Origin: Thalassospira lucentensis
GTDB lineage: Bacteria; Pseudomonadota; Alphaproteobacteria; Rhodospirillales; Thalassospiraceae
Assembly (NCBI RefSeq): GCF_032921865.1
Contig: NZ_CP136684.1
Location: forward strand, 4,003,001-4,067,000
Direction: 5' to 3'
DNA length: 64,000 nt
In this document: positions 8,297-18,037 of the stretch, piece after piece
How the letters are laid out: every line of letters starts with the position of its first letter
Numbering within the stretch: the stretch's first letter is position 1
The notes under the pieces: model-generated
What the model saw: only the letters and a program-made list of their open reading frames with translations
Told to the model about the DNA's origin: nothing
The model's database searches: none
Position numbers and translations under genes: made by a program

Positions 8297-8916
8297 GGTC
8301 TTTCTCCTGACGAAAAGGGTTTGCTGTTCAAACCGCACACCGGATTCCAAGATTCGGAGCCCAGCCTTTCGGCTGTTCGGTGCGGTTGGCACGAGGAACC
8401 CGGTTGGCCCTGTTGCCACCGTCTTTCCTGAGTTCATCGCCCGCGGCCAAAGGAGCGCGCGGACGGGGGCCGTCAAGGAAACAAGCGCAGGGTTGGTGCG
8501 GCCCGCAGGCGCAGCCGAGGACACGGCCCTGCGCGCCTTGACGGCTCACGGAAGCGGGCTACGGTCGCGGACAAGGTGATGAAGTCAGGGGAGACGGCTG
8601 GACAAGGCAACGGCCGCCCTTGTGTGCTGAGCCGCACGCAAGCGAAGCGCGCAGGCCCGAAGCTGGAAGCCGGGCCGTAGGCGTCAGCCGAGCGGAGCGA
8701 GGGAACGATGGAAGCCCGTCAGGGGCGAGAACTCGCGTAGCGAGGCTCGATGCGCAGCACGACAGCGCGGCCGGCCGTGCTCTTGGGCCGGGGACGCCCG
8801 CCATGTTTGTTCCTTCAGCCCTATGCGTCCGACACGATTAATACCGAAATATCTGTTACATTCGATACGAAGTATCGAGACAGGCACTCCAACACCATTT
8901 CGGCAAAGAGGATCAC
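8297..8916. other. Non-coding spacer: DUF932 leader and promoter side of the TIR-caspase operon
   Basis: About 620 bp without a supported gene. The left two thirds are GC-rich. The block at 8638-8659 recurs with one mismatch at 11702-11723 upstream of radC, so backbone genes seem to share a leader type. From about 8830 the composition drops sharply toward A+T, marking the border of the inserted TIR-caspase operon. An inverted repeat, TCGATAC-GAA-GTATCGA, lies at 8862-8878, 39 bases before the first TIR start codon, a plausible operator or promoter element. Confidence 0.55.
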
Positions 8917-9288
8917 ATGGCAGACAAGAAAGTTATTTTCGTTGCATTCGCTATTGAAGACGAAAGGCAAAGGGACTTTTTGAAAGGTCAATCACTCCTT
9001 ACGAATTCCCCTTTCGAATACATAGATATGTCAGTCAAGGAGGCCTATGCATCGGAGTGGAAAGACAAAGTCCGTGCCCGAATTCGTCGATCGGATGGCG
9101 TGATCGCCTTGATTAGCAAGAACTCCTTGGCGTCTAGCGGACAGAAATGGGAGATTGCATGCGCACGTGAGGAAGGAAAGAAAGTGTTGGGCGTCTGGGC
9201 CTATTCCGATGATCGGACTAAAGTTGAAGGCGTAAACACTGTCGCATGGACATGGGATGCCATAAAGAACTTTATCAACGGTCTTTGA
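8917..9288 (+). CDS. ThsB-like TIR domain protein (MTH538/DUF1863 type), first gene of TIR-caspase operon
   Basis: A 123-aa single-domain TIR protein. It opens KKVIFVAFAIEDERQRDF (strand A), then YASEWKDKVRARIRRSDGVI and ISKNSLASSGQKWEIACARE, where W78-E79 matches the W-E signature with the catalytic glutamate of ThsB-like TIRs. ThsB proteins sense infection and turn NAD+ into a cyclic ADP-ribose-type signal. The gene is followed after 18 bp by the caspase-like gene and then by a second TIR gene, all on one strand. Composition is far more A+T-rich than the backbone. I infer that it makes the signal for the caspase-like effector. Confidence 0.87.
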   Translation: MADKKVIFVAFAIEDERQRDFLKGQSLLTNSPFEYIDMSVKEAYASEWKDKVRARIRRSDGVIALISKNSLASSGQKWEIACAREEGKKVLGVWAYSDDRTKVEGVNTVAWTWDAIKNFINGL

Positions 9289-9306
9289 CATACGCGGAGT
9301 GACGTT

Positions 9307-10281
9307 ATGCGCATAGCTCTAATCGTTGGCATAAATCATTACGAGCATGGTGGCTCTTTATATGGATGTGTCGATGACGCTCACGCGGTGCAAGCTGTCC
9401 TAGCTCGTCATGGGGATGGCTCTGTCAACTTCGATTGCAAAATGTTCACCGGGACTGGTCCAGCAGATCGCGTCGAACGGTCTTTATTAAAAGATCGCGT
9501 TGAGGAGCTTTTCAAGGCACAAGCTGATATTGCTCTTTTTTATTTTGCTGGTCATGGACATATTGAGGCGACTGGGGGATATCTGCTGGCGACGGATTCT
9601 CGCCGTGGTGACGAAGGGCTATCGCTCTCCGAAGTCCTTGCGTTGGCCAACAAATCGCCAGCACGCAACAAGATAATCATCCTTGATAGCTGCCACTCAG
9701 GAATAGCCGGCACTCCTCCAGTCGCTGGAGAGCTAGCCAGCTTGTCTGAAGGTTTGACGATCCTTACTGCCTCAGCGGCTGATCAGTATGCAACGGAGGA
9801 AAACGGCAGAGGCGTATTCACGACCCTATTGGTAGATGCCCTTCATGGAGGGGCGGCCAACCTCACTGGCGACATCACGCCAGGTAGCATTTATGCACAT
9901 GTTGACCAATCCCTGGGGGCTTGGGAACAGCGTCCGATTTTTAAAACCAACGTCCGTCAATTCGTCTCGCTTCGAAAGGTCAATCCGCCTATCTCCTTAG
10001 ATGATCTCAGGCGTATAACGGAATTTTTCCCCCGACGTGGTTTTGAATACAAGCTCGACCCTACATTCGAGCCGGAGCTGAAGGGGAGAGATCCCGGCAT
10101 GCCTCCGCCAGATCCTGAAAATACGCGCAAATTCGCGTTGCTGCAGCGATACAATCGCCTTAACTTGGTCGCGCCTGTGGATGCCCCTCATATGTGGCAC
10201 GCTGCCATGCAGAGCAAGTCCTGCAAGTTGACAGTGCTAGGGGAGCATTATCGGCTTCTTGCTGAAAAACAACGCCTGTAA
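9307..10281 (+). CDS. Caspase-like (peptidase C14) effector of a TIR-caspase system
   Basis: A 324-aa protein. Residues 1-215 form a caspase fold: [32 protein letters not shown] with the catalytic His at H83, and [10 protein letters not shown] with the catalytic Cys at C129. Residues 225-324 are a C-terminal domain with [19 protein letters not shown], a pattern I associate with bacterial caspase-family proteins and a candidate ligand-sensing part. There is no signal peptide, so it should act in the cytoplasm. Flanking TIR genes suggest activation by a TIR-made nucleotide, as in type IV Thoeris, followed by protein cleavage and growth arrest. Catalytic residues are complete; the target is unknown. 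Confidence 0.9.
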   Translation: MRIALIVGINHYEHGGSLYGCVDDAHAVQAVLARHGDGSVNFDCKMFTGTGPADRVERSLLKDRVEELFKAQADIALFYFAGHGHIEATGGYLLATDSRRGDEGLSLSEVLALANKSPARNKIIILDSCHSGIAGTPPVAGELASLSEGLTILTASAADQYATEENGRGVFTTLLVDALHGGAANLTGDITPGSIYAHVDQSLGAWEQRPIFKTNVRQFVSLRKVNPPISLDDLRRITEFFPRRGFEYKLDPTFEPELKGRDPGMPPPDPENTRKFALLQRYNRLNLVAPVDAPHMWHAAMQSKSCKLTVLGEHYRLLAEKQRL

Positions 10282-10301
10282 AGTGTATAAAAAGGAAAGG
10301 C

Positions 10302-10781
10302 ATGAAGATATTTTTATCTCATCAACAAACTGATTCGGCGTTAGCCTTGAGAATTCAAGGTCATTTAAAAAGAAATCACAACATTGATTGTTATTTGGAT
10401 GTCATTGATCCAAAATTTAATAACGGGGAAGATATTGCGGCACATGTCAGAAAGGAGCTTGACAAATGCACGCAACTGCTGGCTGTTGTTTCTGATGCAA
10501 CTAAGGCATCATGGTGGGTGCCATGGGAAATAGGTGTTGCAACGGAAAAGGATTTTCCACTTGCCACATTCGGTGGAAACATTGAGCTTCCAGATTATTT
10601 AAAGAAATGGCCGTATCTCAAAAGCACTTCTGATCTGGATATATACGCTGAGACATCCAAAGAAGCGGCCAAGCGCGTGCTAACTGCAAGCAACGAGTCA
10701 GCTTCATCTGGAACGACTGTATTCAGGGTGGATGCAACTAGACACTTCTATAAAACATTGCGAGCAAAGCTTGGGCAATAG
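10302..10781 (+). CDS. Second TIR domain protein of the TIR-caspase operon
   Basis: A 159-aa TIR_2-type protein. Residues 1-80 hold the core: MKIFLSHQQTDSALALRIQG, IDCYLDVIDPKFNNGEDIAA, and KASWWVPWEIGVATEKDFPL with E76 at the catalytic glutamate position. The last 60 residues (YAETSKEAAKRVLTASNESA onward) form a helical tail without a family I know. It starts 20 bp after the caspase gene, behind AAGGAAAGGC. It belongs to a different TIR subfamily from the first gene, so the two may have distinct roles, such as signal maker and sensor. Very A+T-rich. Confidence 0.88.
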   Translation: MKIFLSHQQTDSALALRIQGHLKRNHNIDCYLDVIDPKFNNGEDIAAHVRKELDKCTQLLAVVSDATKASWWVPWEIGVATEKDFPLATFGGNIELPDYLKKWPYLKSTSDLDIYAETSKEAAKRVLTASNESASSGTTVFRVDATRHFYKTLRAKLGQ

Positions 10782-10819
10782 AAGTGCGGGGGGCAGAAAT
10801 CCCTGTCACATTGGCGTGA

Positions 10820-10972
10820 TCAAGTCTCTGCCAACAATGTTTCCTTGAGCCACCGCGCAAGCTCCATATCGGCCCGCAATGGCTCAAGATTCGAGCTAGT
10901 ATGGCTCCACGAGCGGGCTACTACCTCCGCATTGAATTGAGATGTCTCCTTTGACCATATAAGAATATCGCA
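10820..10972 (-). pseudogene. Possible 3' remnant of an unknown gene
   Basis: On the minus strand an open frame of about 50 codons reads like real protein (DILIWSKETSQFNAEVVARS, then LEPLRADMELARWLKETL) and ends in TGA at 10820-10822. It has no start codon and runs upstream into the radC terminator. I do not recognise the family. Its position between the TIR-caspase operon and radC suggests the leftover of an earlier accessory gene cut away when the operon was inserted. Confidence 0.35.
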
Positions 10973-10991
10973 AAAGGGGCCGAAGCCCCTT
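10972..10991 (-). terminator. Rho-independent terminator after radC
   Basis: A 7-bp stem (AAGGGGC/GCCCCTT) closed by a TTCG tetraloop on the minus strand and followed by TTTTGC, starting just after the radC stop. Confidence 0.75.
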
Positions 10992-10994
10992 GGG

Positions 10995-11504
10995 CTAGAT
11001 TAGCCCGCGCTCGGCGAATGATGCCGTGGAGCTACCCGCAACGATGACGTGATCGAGCACCCGCACGTCCACCAGCCCCAGCGCCTCCCTGAGCCGCTGG
11101 GTCAGCGCCCGGTCGGCCGCGCTCGGCTCGGGGGTCCCGCTCGGATGGTTGTGCGAAACGATGACCGCCGCCGCATTCAACCGCAGCGCCTCCTTGACCA
11201 CTTCGCGCGGATACACCGAAGCACCGTCGATGGTGCCGTGGAACATCTCCCGGTATTCGATCAGCCGATGGCGCGTGTCCATGAACAGCACCGCGAACAC
11301 TTCATGCTCGAAGCCGGCCAGCTTGGTGCGCAGGTACTCCTTGACCGCCGCTGGCGAAGTGAACTCGGCCCCGCGCTGCATCTTCTGGTCGATGACCTGG
11401 CGCGCAGCTTCCAGAATGTCGCCGGCTGATGCCGGCAGATAGCGTCCGTGTGCGTCGCGCACCAGTAGCGAGGAATCGAAGGAAGGAAAGGACAGTTGTG
11501 ACAT
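10995..11504 (-). CDS. radC: RadC-like JAB/MPN domain protein
   Basis: A 169-aa RadC-family protein consisting mostly of the JAB metallo domain. The metal-site pattern is complete: E in GFEHEVFAVLFMDTRHRLI, then VIVSHNHPSGTPEPSAADRA giving the HxH-x(6-7)-S-xx-D motif, and DHVIVAG. Chromosomal RadC is longer and carries N-terminal helix-hairpin-helix motifs, which this ICE version lacks. ICE-borne RadC proteins are widespread, but their job is not settled; a DNA repair role is traditional rather than proven. It is a fixed Tn4371-backbone gene. A hairpin terminator follows. Confidence 0.92.
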   Translation of the reverse strand: MSQLSFPSFDSSLLVRDAHGRYLPASAGDILEAARQVIDQKMQRGAEFTSPAAVKEYLRTKLAGFEHEVFAVLFMDTRHRLIEYREMFHGTIDGASVYPREVVKEALRLNAAAVIVSHNHPSGTPEPSAADRALTQRLREALGLVDVRVLDHVIVAGSSTASFAERGLI

Positions 11505-11836
11505 GATCGTGCTCCGGTTGCTCGGGCGGAATTGCCCGGAACCGTGGAGAGCACGGCGCAGCGAAAGCAGTCAGGGTTCAGGGACGGCCACAGGCCGCAA
11601 GCGTGCAAGCACGCGCAGCCCTTGACGGCGAGAACGCCGTGATACGGTGAAGGGAACAGCAAGACCGCCTACCCCCGCCCACTGCATACACTTGCCATTG
11701 GGCAAGCGCAGCGCGCAGGCCCGCAAGGGCCGAAGGCATCAGCAACTGTCTTGAATGTCAAGCATGAAGGCTCGACAGCAGCCGACGTTCACGTTCTGTC
11801 TTGACATTCGACCTCAAACAGAACATCATTAGTTAC
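11505..11836. promoter_or_regulatory. radC leader and Rrf2 promoter/operator region
   Basis: No gene. The left half is a GC-rich radC leader carrying the 22-nt block shared with the DUF932 leader (11702-11723). The right half holds the promoter of the Rrf2 operon: TTGACA at 11801-11806, a 17-bp spacer and CATCAT at 11824-11829, just upstream of the ATG at 11837. The decamer CTTGACATTC overlaps the -35 box and recurs in inverted orientation about 50 bp upstream within CTTGA-ATG-TCAAG. These are good candidates for Rrf2 operators. Confidence 0.6.
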
Positions 11837-12280
11837 ATGAAACGCGACAGCCGCCTGTCTTCCGTCCTGCATGCACTGCTGCACATGGCTGAGCAGGATG
11901 GCCCCGTCACTTCTGAAACCCTGGCTCAATGCTTGGGTACCAACCCCGTTGTCGTCCGGCGCACCATGGGGTATTTGCGAGAAGCGGGCATCGTCACTTC
12001 AGATCGAGGCCACGCGGGTGGATGGCGCATCCATGCCGACCTTGGCGCCGTCACCCTGCTCCAGTTGCACGAGGCGCTGGGCGAGCCGGCCATGTTTGCC
12101 ATAGGCAATCGCAACGAAACACCGGAGTGCCTGGTCGAGCAATCGGTGAATGCCGCGCTCGAAGGCGCCTTTGCCGAGGCCGAGGCGCTGCTGCTGAAAC
12201 GGTTCTCGGAAATCACTCTGGCCGATCTGGCCGCCGACTTCGCGCGCCGGCATGCGGCAGCACGACGCAAGAGGAGTTGA
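11837..12280 (+). CDS. Rrf2-family transcriptional regulator
   Basis: A 147-aa Rrf2-type winged-helix protein: RLSSVLHALLHMAEQDGPVT, SETLAQCLGTNPVVVRRTMG as recognition helix, and HAGGWRIHADLGAVTLLQLH as wing. The iron-sulfur-type cysteine cluster of IscR is absent: only one cysteine lies in the usual sensor region (ETPECLVEQ), so sensing may rely on cysteine oxidation or another ligand. The ATG at 11837 is preferred over the upstream in-frame TTG at 11801, because that TTG is part of the predicted -35 box. It is followed after 2 bp by the flavoprotein gene, and I infer that it controls the three-gene operon. Confidence 0.88.
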   Translation: MKRDSRLSSVLHALLHMAEQDGPVTSETLAQCLGTNPVVVRRTMGYLREAGIVTSDRGHAGGWRIHADLGAVTLLQLHEALGEPAMFAIGNRNETPECLVEQSVNAALEGAFAEAEALLLKRFSEITLADLAADFARRHAAARRKRS

Positions 12281-12282
12281 CC

Positions 12283-13205
12283 ATGCACCACGACGTCATC
12301 GTCATCGGCGGGAGCTATGCGGGCATGGCCGCCACCCTGCAACTGGTACGAGCGCGCAGGTCCGTGCTGGTGATCGACGCTGGCGAGCGGCGCAATCGCT
12401 TTGCCAGCCATTCGCACGGGTTTCTCGGCCAGGATGGCGTCCCTCCCGGCGAGATCGCGGCGAACGCACGTCGCCAGCTCGAAACCTATCCGACGTTGAC
12501 CTGGCTCGAAGGCCGGGCCGAAGCCGTTTCAGGGCAGGTGGACGAATTCACTGTCACGACGTCCGATGGCGTACCGCACCAAGGCCGCCGCATCCTGCTG
12601 GCCACCGGCGTGGCCGACCAGTTACCTCCCATCGCCGGACTCGCAGAGCGCTGGGGCAAGGCGGTCTTCCATTGCCCGTACTGCCATGGCTACGAACTCG
12701 GCCAGGGCCGCATCGGCATCATCGGCGCCGGACCGCTGTCCGTCCATCAGGCCGAACTGCTCACCGATTGGAGCGATGTGACCTTGCTCGTCAACAGTGC
12801 CGTGGAACTGAGTCAGGAGGCCAGGGCCACTTTGGAACGCCGGGGCGTGACGATCGAGGAGGCACCCATCGACAGGATTGACGGGCATGCCGACGTGGCG
12901 ATGACCGACGGACGGCTGTTGCCCTTTGCGGGCCTGTTCACGGCGACGCGCACCGTTCCTTCCGGCTCTCTGGTCGAAGCGATGGGCTGCGCGCTGGAAG
13001 AAACGCCCCTCGGCATGCAGGTGCGCACCGACGCCGAGAACAAGACTTCGGTGCCGGGTGTGTTTGCCTGCGGCGATGTGGCCCGGGCACCCCATTCAGT
13101 ATCGCTGGCCGTGGGCAATGGCGCCATGGCCGGCGCCCAGGTGCACCGCTCGCTGCTCTGGCCAGAGACCGTCCAACCCGTGCAACAAGAGAAGGCTGCC
13201 GCCTC

Positions 13206-13209
<4 letters not shown>
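12283..13209 (+). CDS. Thioredoxin-reductase-like NAD(P)/FAD-dependent oxidoreductase
   Basis: A 308-aa two-dinucleotide-domain flavoprotein. It has DVIVIGGSYAGMAATLQLVR at the N-terminus for FAD, a CPYC redox pair in AVFHCPYCHGYE near residue 130, GRIGIIGAGPLSVHQAELL for NAD(P)H, and VPGVFACGDVARAPHSVSLA at the FAD-binding C-terminus. This is the thioredoxin-reductase fold, but the gene pairs with an Rrf2 regulator and a methyltransferase instead of a thioredoxin. The physiological substrate is unknown. AGGAG lies six bases before the ATG at 12283. Its stop overlaps the next start codon (ATGA). Confidence 0.88.
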
Positions 13210-15081
<1,872 letters not shown>

Positions 15082-15271
15082 TCACGTGGAATGGAAGATA
15101 CAAGGGATCAAAGCCGGATGGCCGCGATTTGGCACCAAGCGCGGGGCGCAGCCCGTGAACCCGACGGCGGTAGGCCGGGACGCTATCGCACTGCGGAATT
15201 GCCACAATGAAATGCAACAGATCGTTAAAATAACGTCATATCAAGGAAAATACTGAGGCAGGGAGACGGTC

Positions 15272-17920
15272 ATGGCTATATTGCAAGAGATATTGGTTTG
15301 GACCCAGGGAATTCCCGCGTGGCAGAGCGATGCAATTTCTCGCTTGCTGGCGAAACAAACACTGACACCGCAGGACTACGAGGATTTGTATGCCTTGCTC
15401 AAGCTGGCACACGGAATCCCTGACCCAAAGAATCGTCAACCTCAGCCACTAACCGCCGACCAGATCCCAGCGAAGGTTAAGGCGACCACGCACATCGAGC
15501 TGCGGGCCATCAAGAATCTGCTTAACGTCAACGCAATTGCCGAGAATCAGCAGTTGGCGGTGGGTTCGGCGGGCATGACTGTCATTTATGGCGACAACGG
15601 ATCCGGCAAGTCAGGATATTCGCGCGTTCTTAAGCGTGCCTGCCGCGCTCGCGATCAGTCCGAGCCCATTCATCCCAATGCCAATCTGCCCGGGGCCAAG
15701 GCAGGTAATGCTCAAGCATCCTTCGATATCACGATTGACGGTGCCGTCAAGGAAGTGACTTGGCACCAAGGGAAAGAGGCTCCACCAGAGCTTTCTTCAT
15801 TCGCTATCTTCGACGCGCATTGCGCCCGGGCATATTTGGATAGTGAGGATGACTTCTCCTACGTGCCGTATGGTCTTGAAGTATTCGAGACGCTCGCCAA
15901 GGTCTGTCAACAGCTTAAAAACTCCGTTGAGCAGGAACACAAGCAGTCGGCTGTAGACCTCGCCGTATTCGCCCCGCTGCACGGCGAAACAGCCGTCGGC
16001 AAGCTGATCACGGGGCTCTCCGCGAAAACGACCACGGCTCAGATTGAGGCACTTGCCACTTTGAAGCAGGAAGAGCTTGAGCAGCGGGAAACGCTGGAGA
16101 AAAGCCTCAAAGAGAACAACCCGAAGGAGAAAGCCGGTCTCTTGCGTTTGCGCGCACGCCGCATTGCGGCGATCGCCAAGAATGCAGCCGATAAAGGACT
16201 TGTCGTCGGCCCCGAAGCCATCGCCAAGTTGAAGGCGCTGGCTGATAGCTTCCGTACAGCACAGGTCGCCGCCGCCCTTGCAGCGAAGAATTTCAAGGAG
16301 GGCGAAAATCTGCTGCCGGGGACTGGCGGAGAGGCGTGGCGGGAATTGTTTGATGCCGCCCGGAAGTTCGCGCTTGAAGCTCATCCAGATAAACAGTTCC
16401 CTGACTTGGGGACGGATGCCGCATGCCCGTTGTGTCAGCAGCCTCTGGCTGCGGGCGCAGAACGGTTGCTGCGATTCGAGGCGTTCATACAAGCGGAAGC
16501 GGAAAAGACGGCGCAAGCGCGGCGCCAAGCGCTTGCCGCCGACTACCGCCCATTTGCGGCCTCCGTCATGGTGTTGAACTTTGATGAGGCGACGCAGGCG
16601 GAAGTAGCGGAAATCGACTCACCGCTAGTGGCCGACACCAAGACTTTCGAGGCCGCACTGTCGGCGCGGCACGAAGCAATCAAGGCAGCGGTCGTCTCGC
16701 ATGACTGGACGGGACTGGATCAGGCCCTGGTCAGCCCAGCGGATCGACTACAGGTGCTCGCTGACAAATTGAATGCGGAGGCGGAGGCCCTGGATAGAGC
16801 CTCGAATGAAGAAGCTCGCGCTGTGTTGCAGAAGCAACTAGGCGAGTTGGATGCGCGCGTAAAACTCAGTCAAGTTAAGGAGGCCGTGGCTACGGCAGTG
16901 ACGAAGTTGGTGCACCAAGGGAAACTGAAGAACTGCCTGACTGCGGTCAGGACAAACGCTATATCCCTCAAAGCATCGGAACTCGCGGAAAAGGTGGTCT
17001 CCAAGGAACTGGCCGATGCGTTGAACTGGGAATTCAAAGCACTGGGCGTAGGGAGCTTGAGAGTTTCGCTGCAAAGCCGTGCCGACCGAGGGAAGGCGCT
17101 GCACAAGCTGAAACTGCAACTGCCGCAGGTTCGTAGTCCGGGTGAGATTCTGAGCGAAGGCGAGCAGCGTGCCATTGCGATCGGCTCGTTCCTCGCCGAG
17201 GTGGGATTGAGCGGTGGGAAAGGCGGAATCGTCTTCGACGATCCAGTCTCGTCCCTAGATCATCGTCGGCGCGAGCGCGTGGCCAAGCGCCTGGCCGCTG
17301 AAGCGGTGCAGCGGCAGGTCATCATCTTCACGCACGACATCTATTTCCTCTGTCTGCTAGCCGAAGAAGCAAAGCAAGTGGGTGCGGCAGTGGTCACGCA
17401 GAGCCTGACGCGGCGTGCTGAAGGCTTCGGCATAGCCGACCCGGAATTGCCGTTCGAAGGAAAGAACGCGAGCAAGCGCATCGGGGTGCTGAAAGCACAG
17501 CAGCAAGCAATCGCCAAACTGCACAAGGAAGGCAACGAGCAAGAACATCAAAGGCAGACGGTTGATGCGTACTTCCGCCTGCGCATGGCATGGGAACGCG
17601 CGGTGGAAGAAGTCCTCCTGCGAGAAGTCATTCTCCGCTTCCGAAAAGGTGTGGAGACACAACGGCTCGTCGGCGTGAGTGTGGGCGACGATGACTACGC
17701 GCAGGTCAACGCGGGAATGAGCAAGTGCTCCAACTATGCCCATGACAAAGCGATGATGGGCGGTGTTGCTATTCCTGATCCAGACGAACTGCTCACAGAC
17801 ATCCTCGCGCTGGAGAGCTGGCGTGCACAGGTTCACAAGCGTTCGGAAGAAACCGCCAAGAAGCGCAAAGCAGGGCCGCCGATTCCCGCAGGAGCTGGCG
17901 TGCAGGTCGCTCCAGCCTGA
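15272..17920 (+). CDS. Large zinc-hook AAA/ABC-type ATPase (RloC-like, AAA_13)
   Basis: An 882-aa SMC/Rad50-like ATPase. A roughly 100-residue N-terminal helical domain is followed by Walker A GDNGSGKS (residues 107-114), long coiled-coil segments (about 200-330 and 390-560), a zinc hook CPLCQQ near 385, signature ILSEGEQRAIAIG, Walker B GGIVFDDPVSSLDH near 651-664 and an H-loop IIFTHD. This layout is that of RloC, a DNA-damage-responsive anticodon nuclease. The last 190 residues contain RMAWERAVEEVLL and NYAHDKAMM, reminiscent of but not clearly equal to the Arg-Glu-His nuclease triad. Function is probably phage defence by translation arrest or nucleic-acid sensing; the nuclease claim is unproven. 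It starts seven bases after GGGAGA. Confidence 0.85.
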   Translation: MAILQEILVWTQGIPAWQSDAISRLLAKQTLTPQDYEDLYALLKLAHGIPDPKNRQPQPLTADQIPAKVKATTHIELRAIKNLLNVNAIAENQQLAVGSAGMTVIYGDNGSGKSGYSRVLKRACRARDQSEPIHPNANLPGAKAGNAQASFDITIDGAVKEVTWHQGKEAPPELSSFAIFDAHCARAYLDSEDDFSYVPYGLEVFETLAKVCQQLKNSVEQEHKQSAVDLAVFAPLHGETAVGKLITGLSAKTTTAQIEALATLKQEELEQRETLEKSLKENNPKEKAGLLRLRARRIAAIAKNAADKGLVVGPEAIAKLKALADSFRTAQVAAALAAKNFKEGENLLPGTGGEAWRELFDAARKFALEAHPDKQFPDLGTDAACPLCQQPLAAGAERLLRFEAFIQAEAEKTAQARRQALAADYRPFAASVMVLNFDEATQAEVAEIDSPLVADTKTFEAALSARHEAIKAAVVSHDWTGLDQALVSPADRLQVLADKLNAEAEALDRASNEEARAVLQKQLGELDARVKLSQVKEAVATAVTKLVHQGKLKNCLTAVRTNAISLKASELAEKVVSKELADALNWEFKALGVGSLRVSLQSRADRGKALHKLKLQLPQVRSPGEILSEGEQRAIAIGSFLAEVGLSGGKGGIVFDDPVSSLDHRRRERVAKRLAAEAVQRQVIIFTHDIYFLCLLAEEAKQVGAAVVTQSLTRRAEGFGIADPELPFEGKNASKRIGVLKAQQQAIAKLHKEGNEQEHQRQTVDAYFRLRMAWERAVEEVLLREVILRFRKGVETQRLVGVSVGDDDYAQVNAGMSKCSNYAHDKAMMGGVAIPDPDELLTDILALESWRAQVHKRSEETAKKRKAGPPIPAGAGVQVAPA

Positions 17921-18037
17921 GCCAATTGGATCAAGCGCACAAGAATCAGGCGAGCGATCACGAGCCAAGCCAGCAGCAACGCGGCAGTATTGCCTTCTGG
18001 AATCGGTTCATCAGGACCGCGCGAGGCGGAAAGGTCG

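Noticed and set aside
15272-17920. Calling the ATPase a proven RloC anticodon nuclease
   Set aside because: The zinc hook and ATPase fit, but the nuclease triad cannot be assigned with confidence by eye; only 'RloC-like' is supported.
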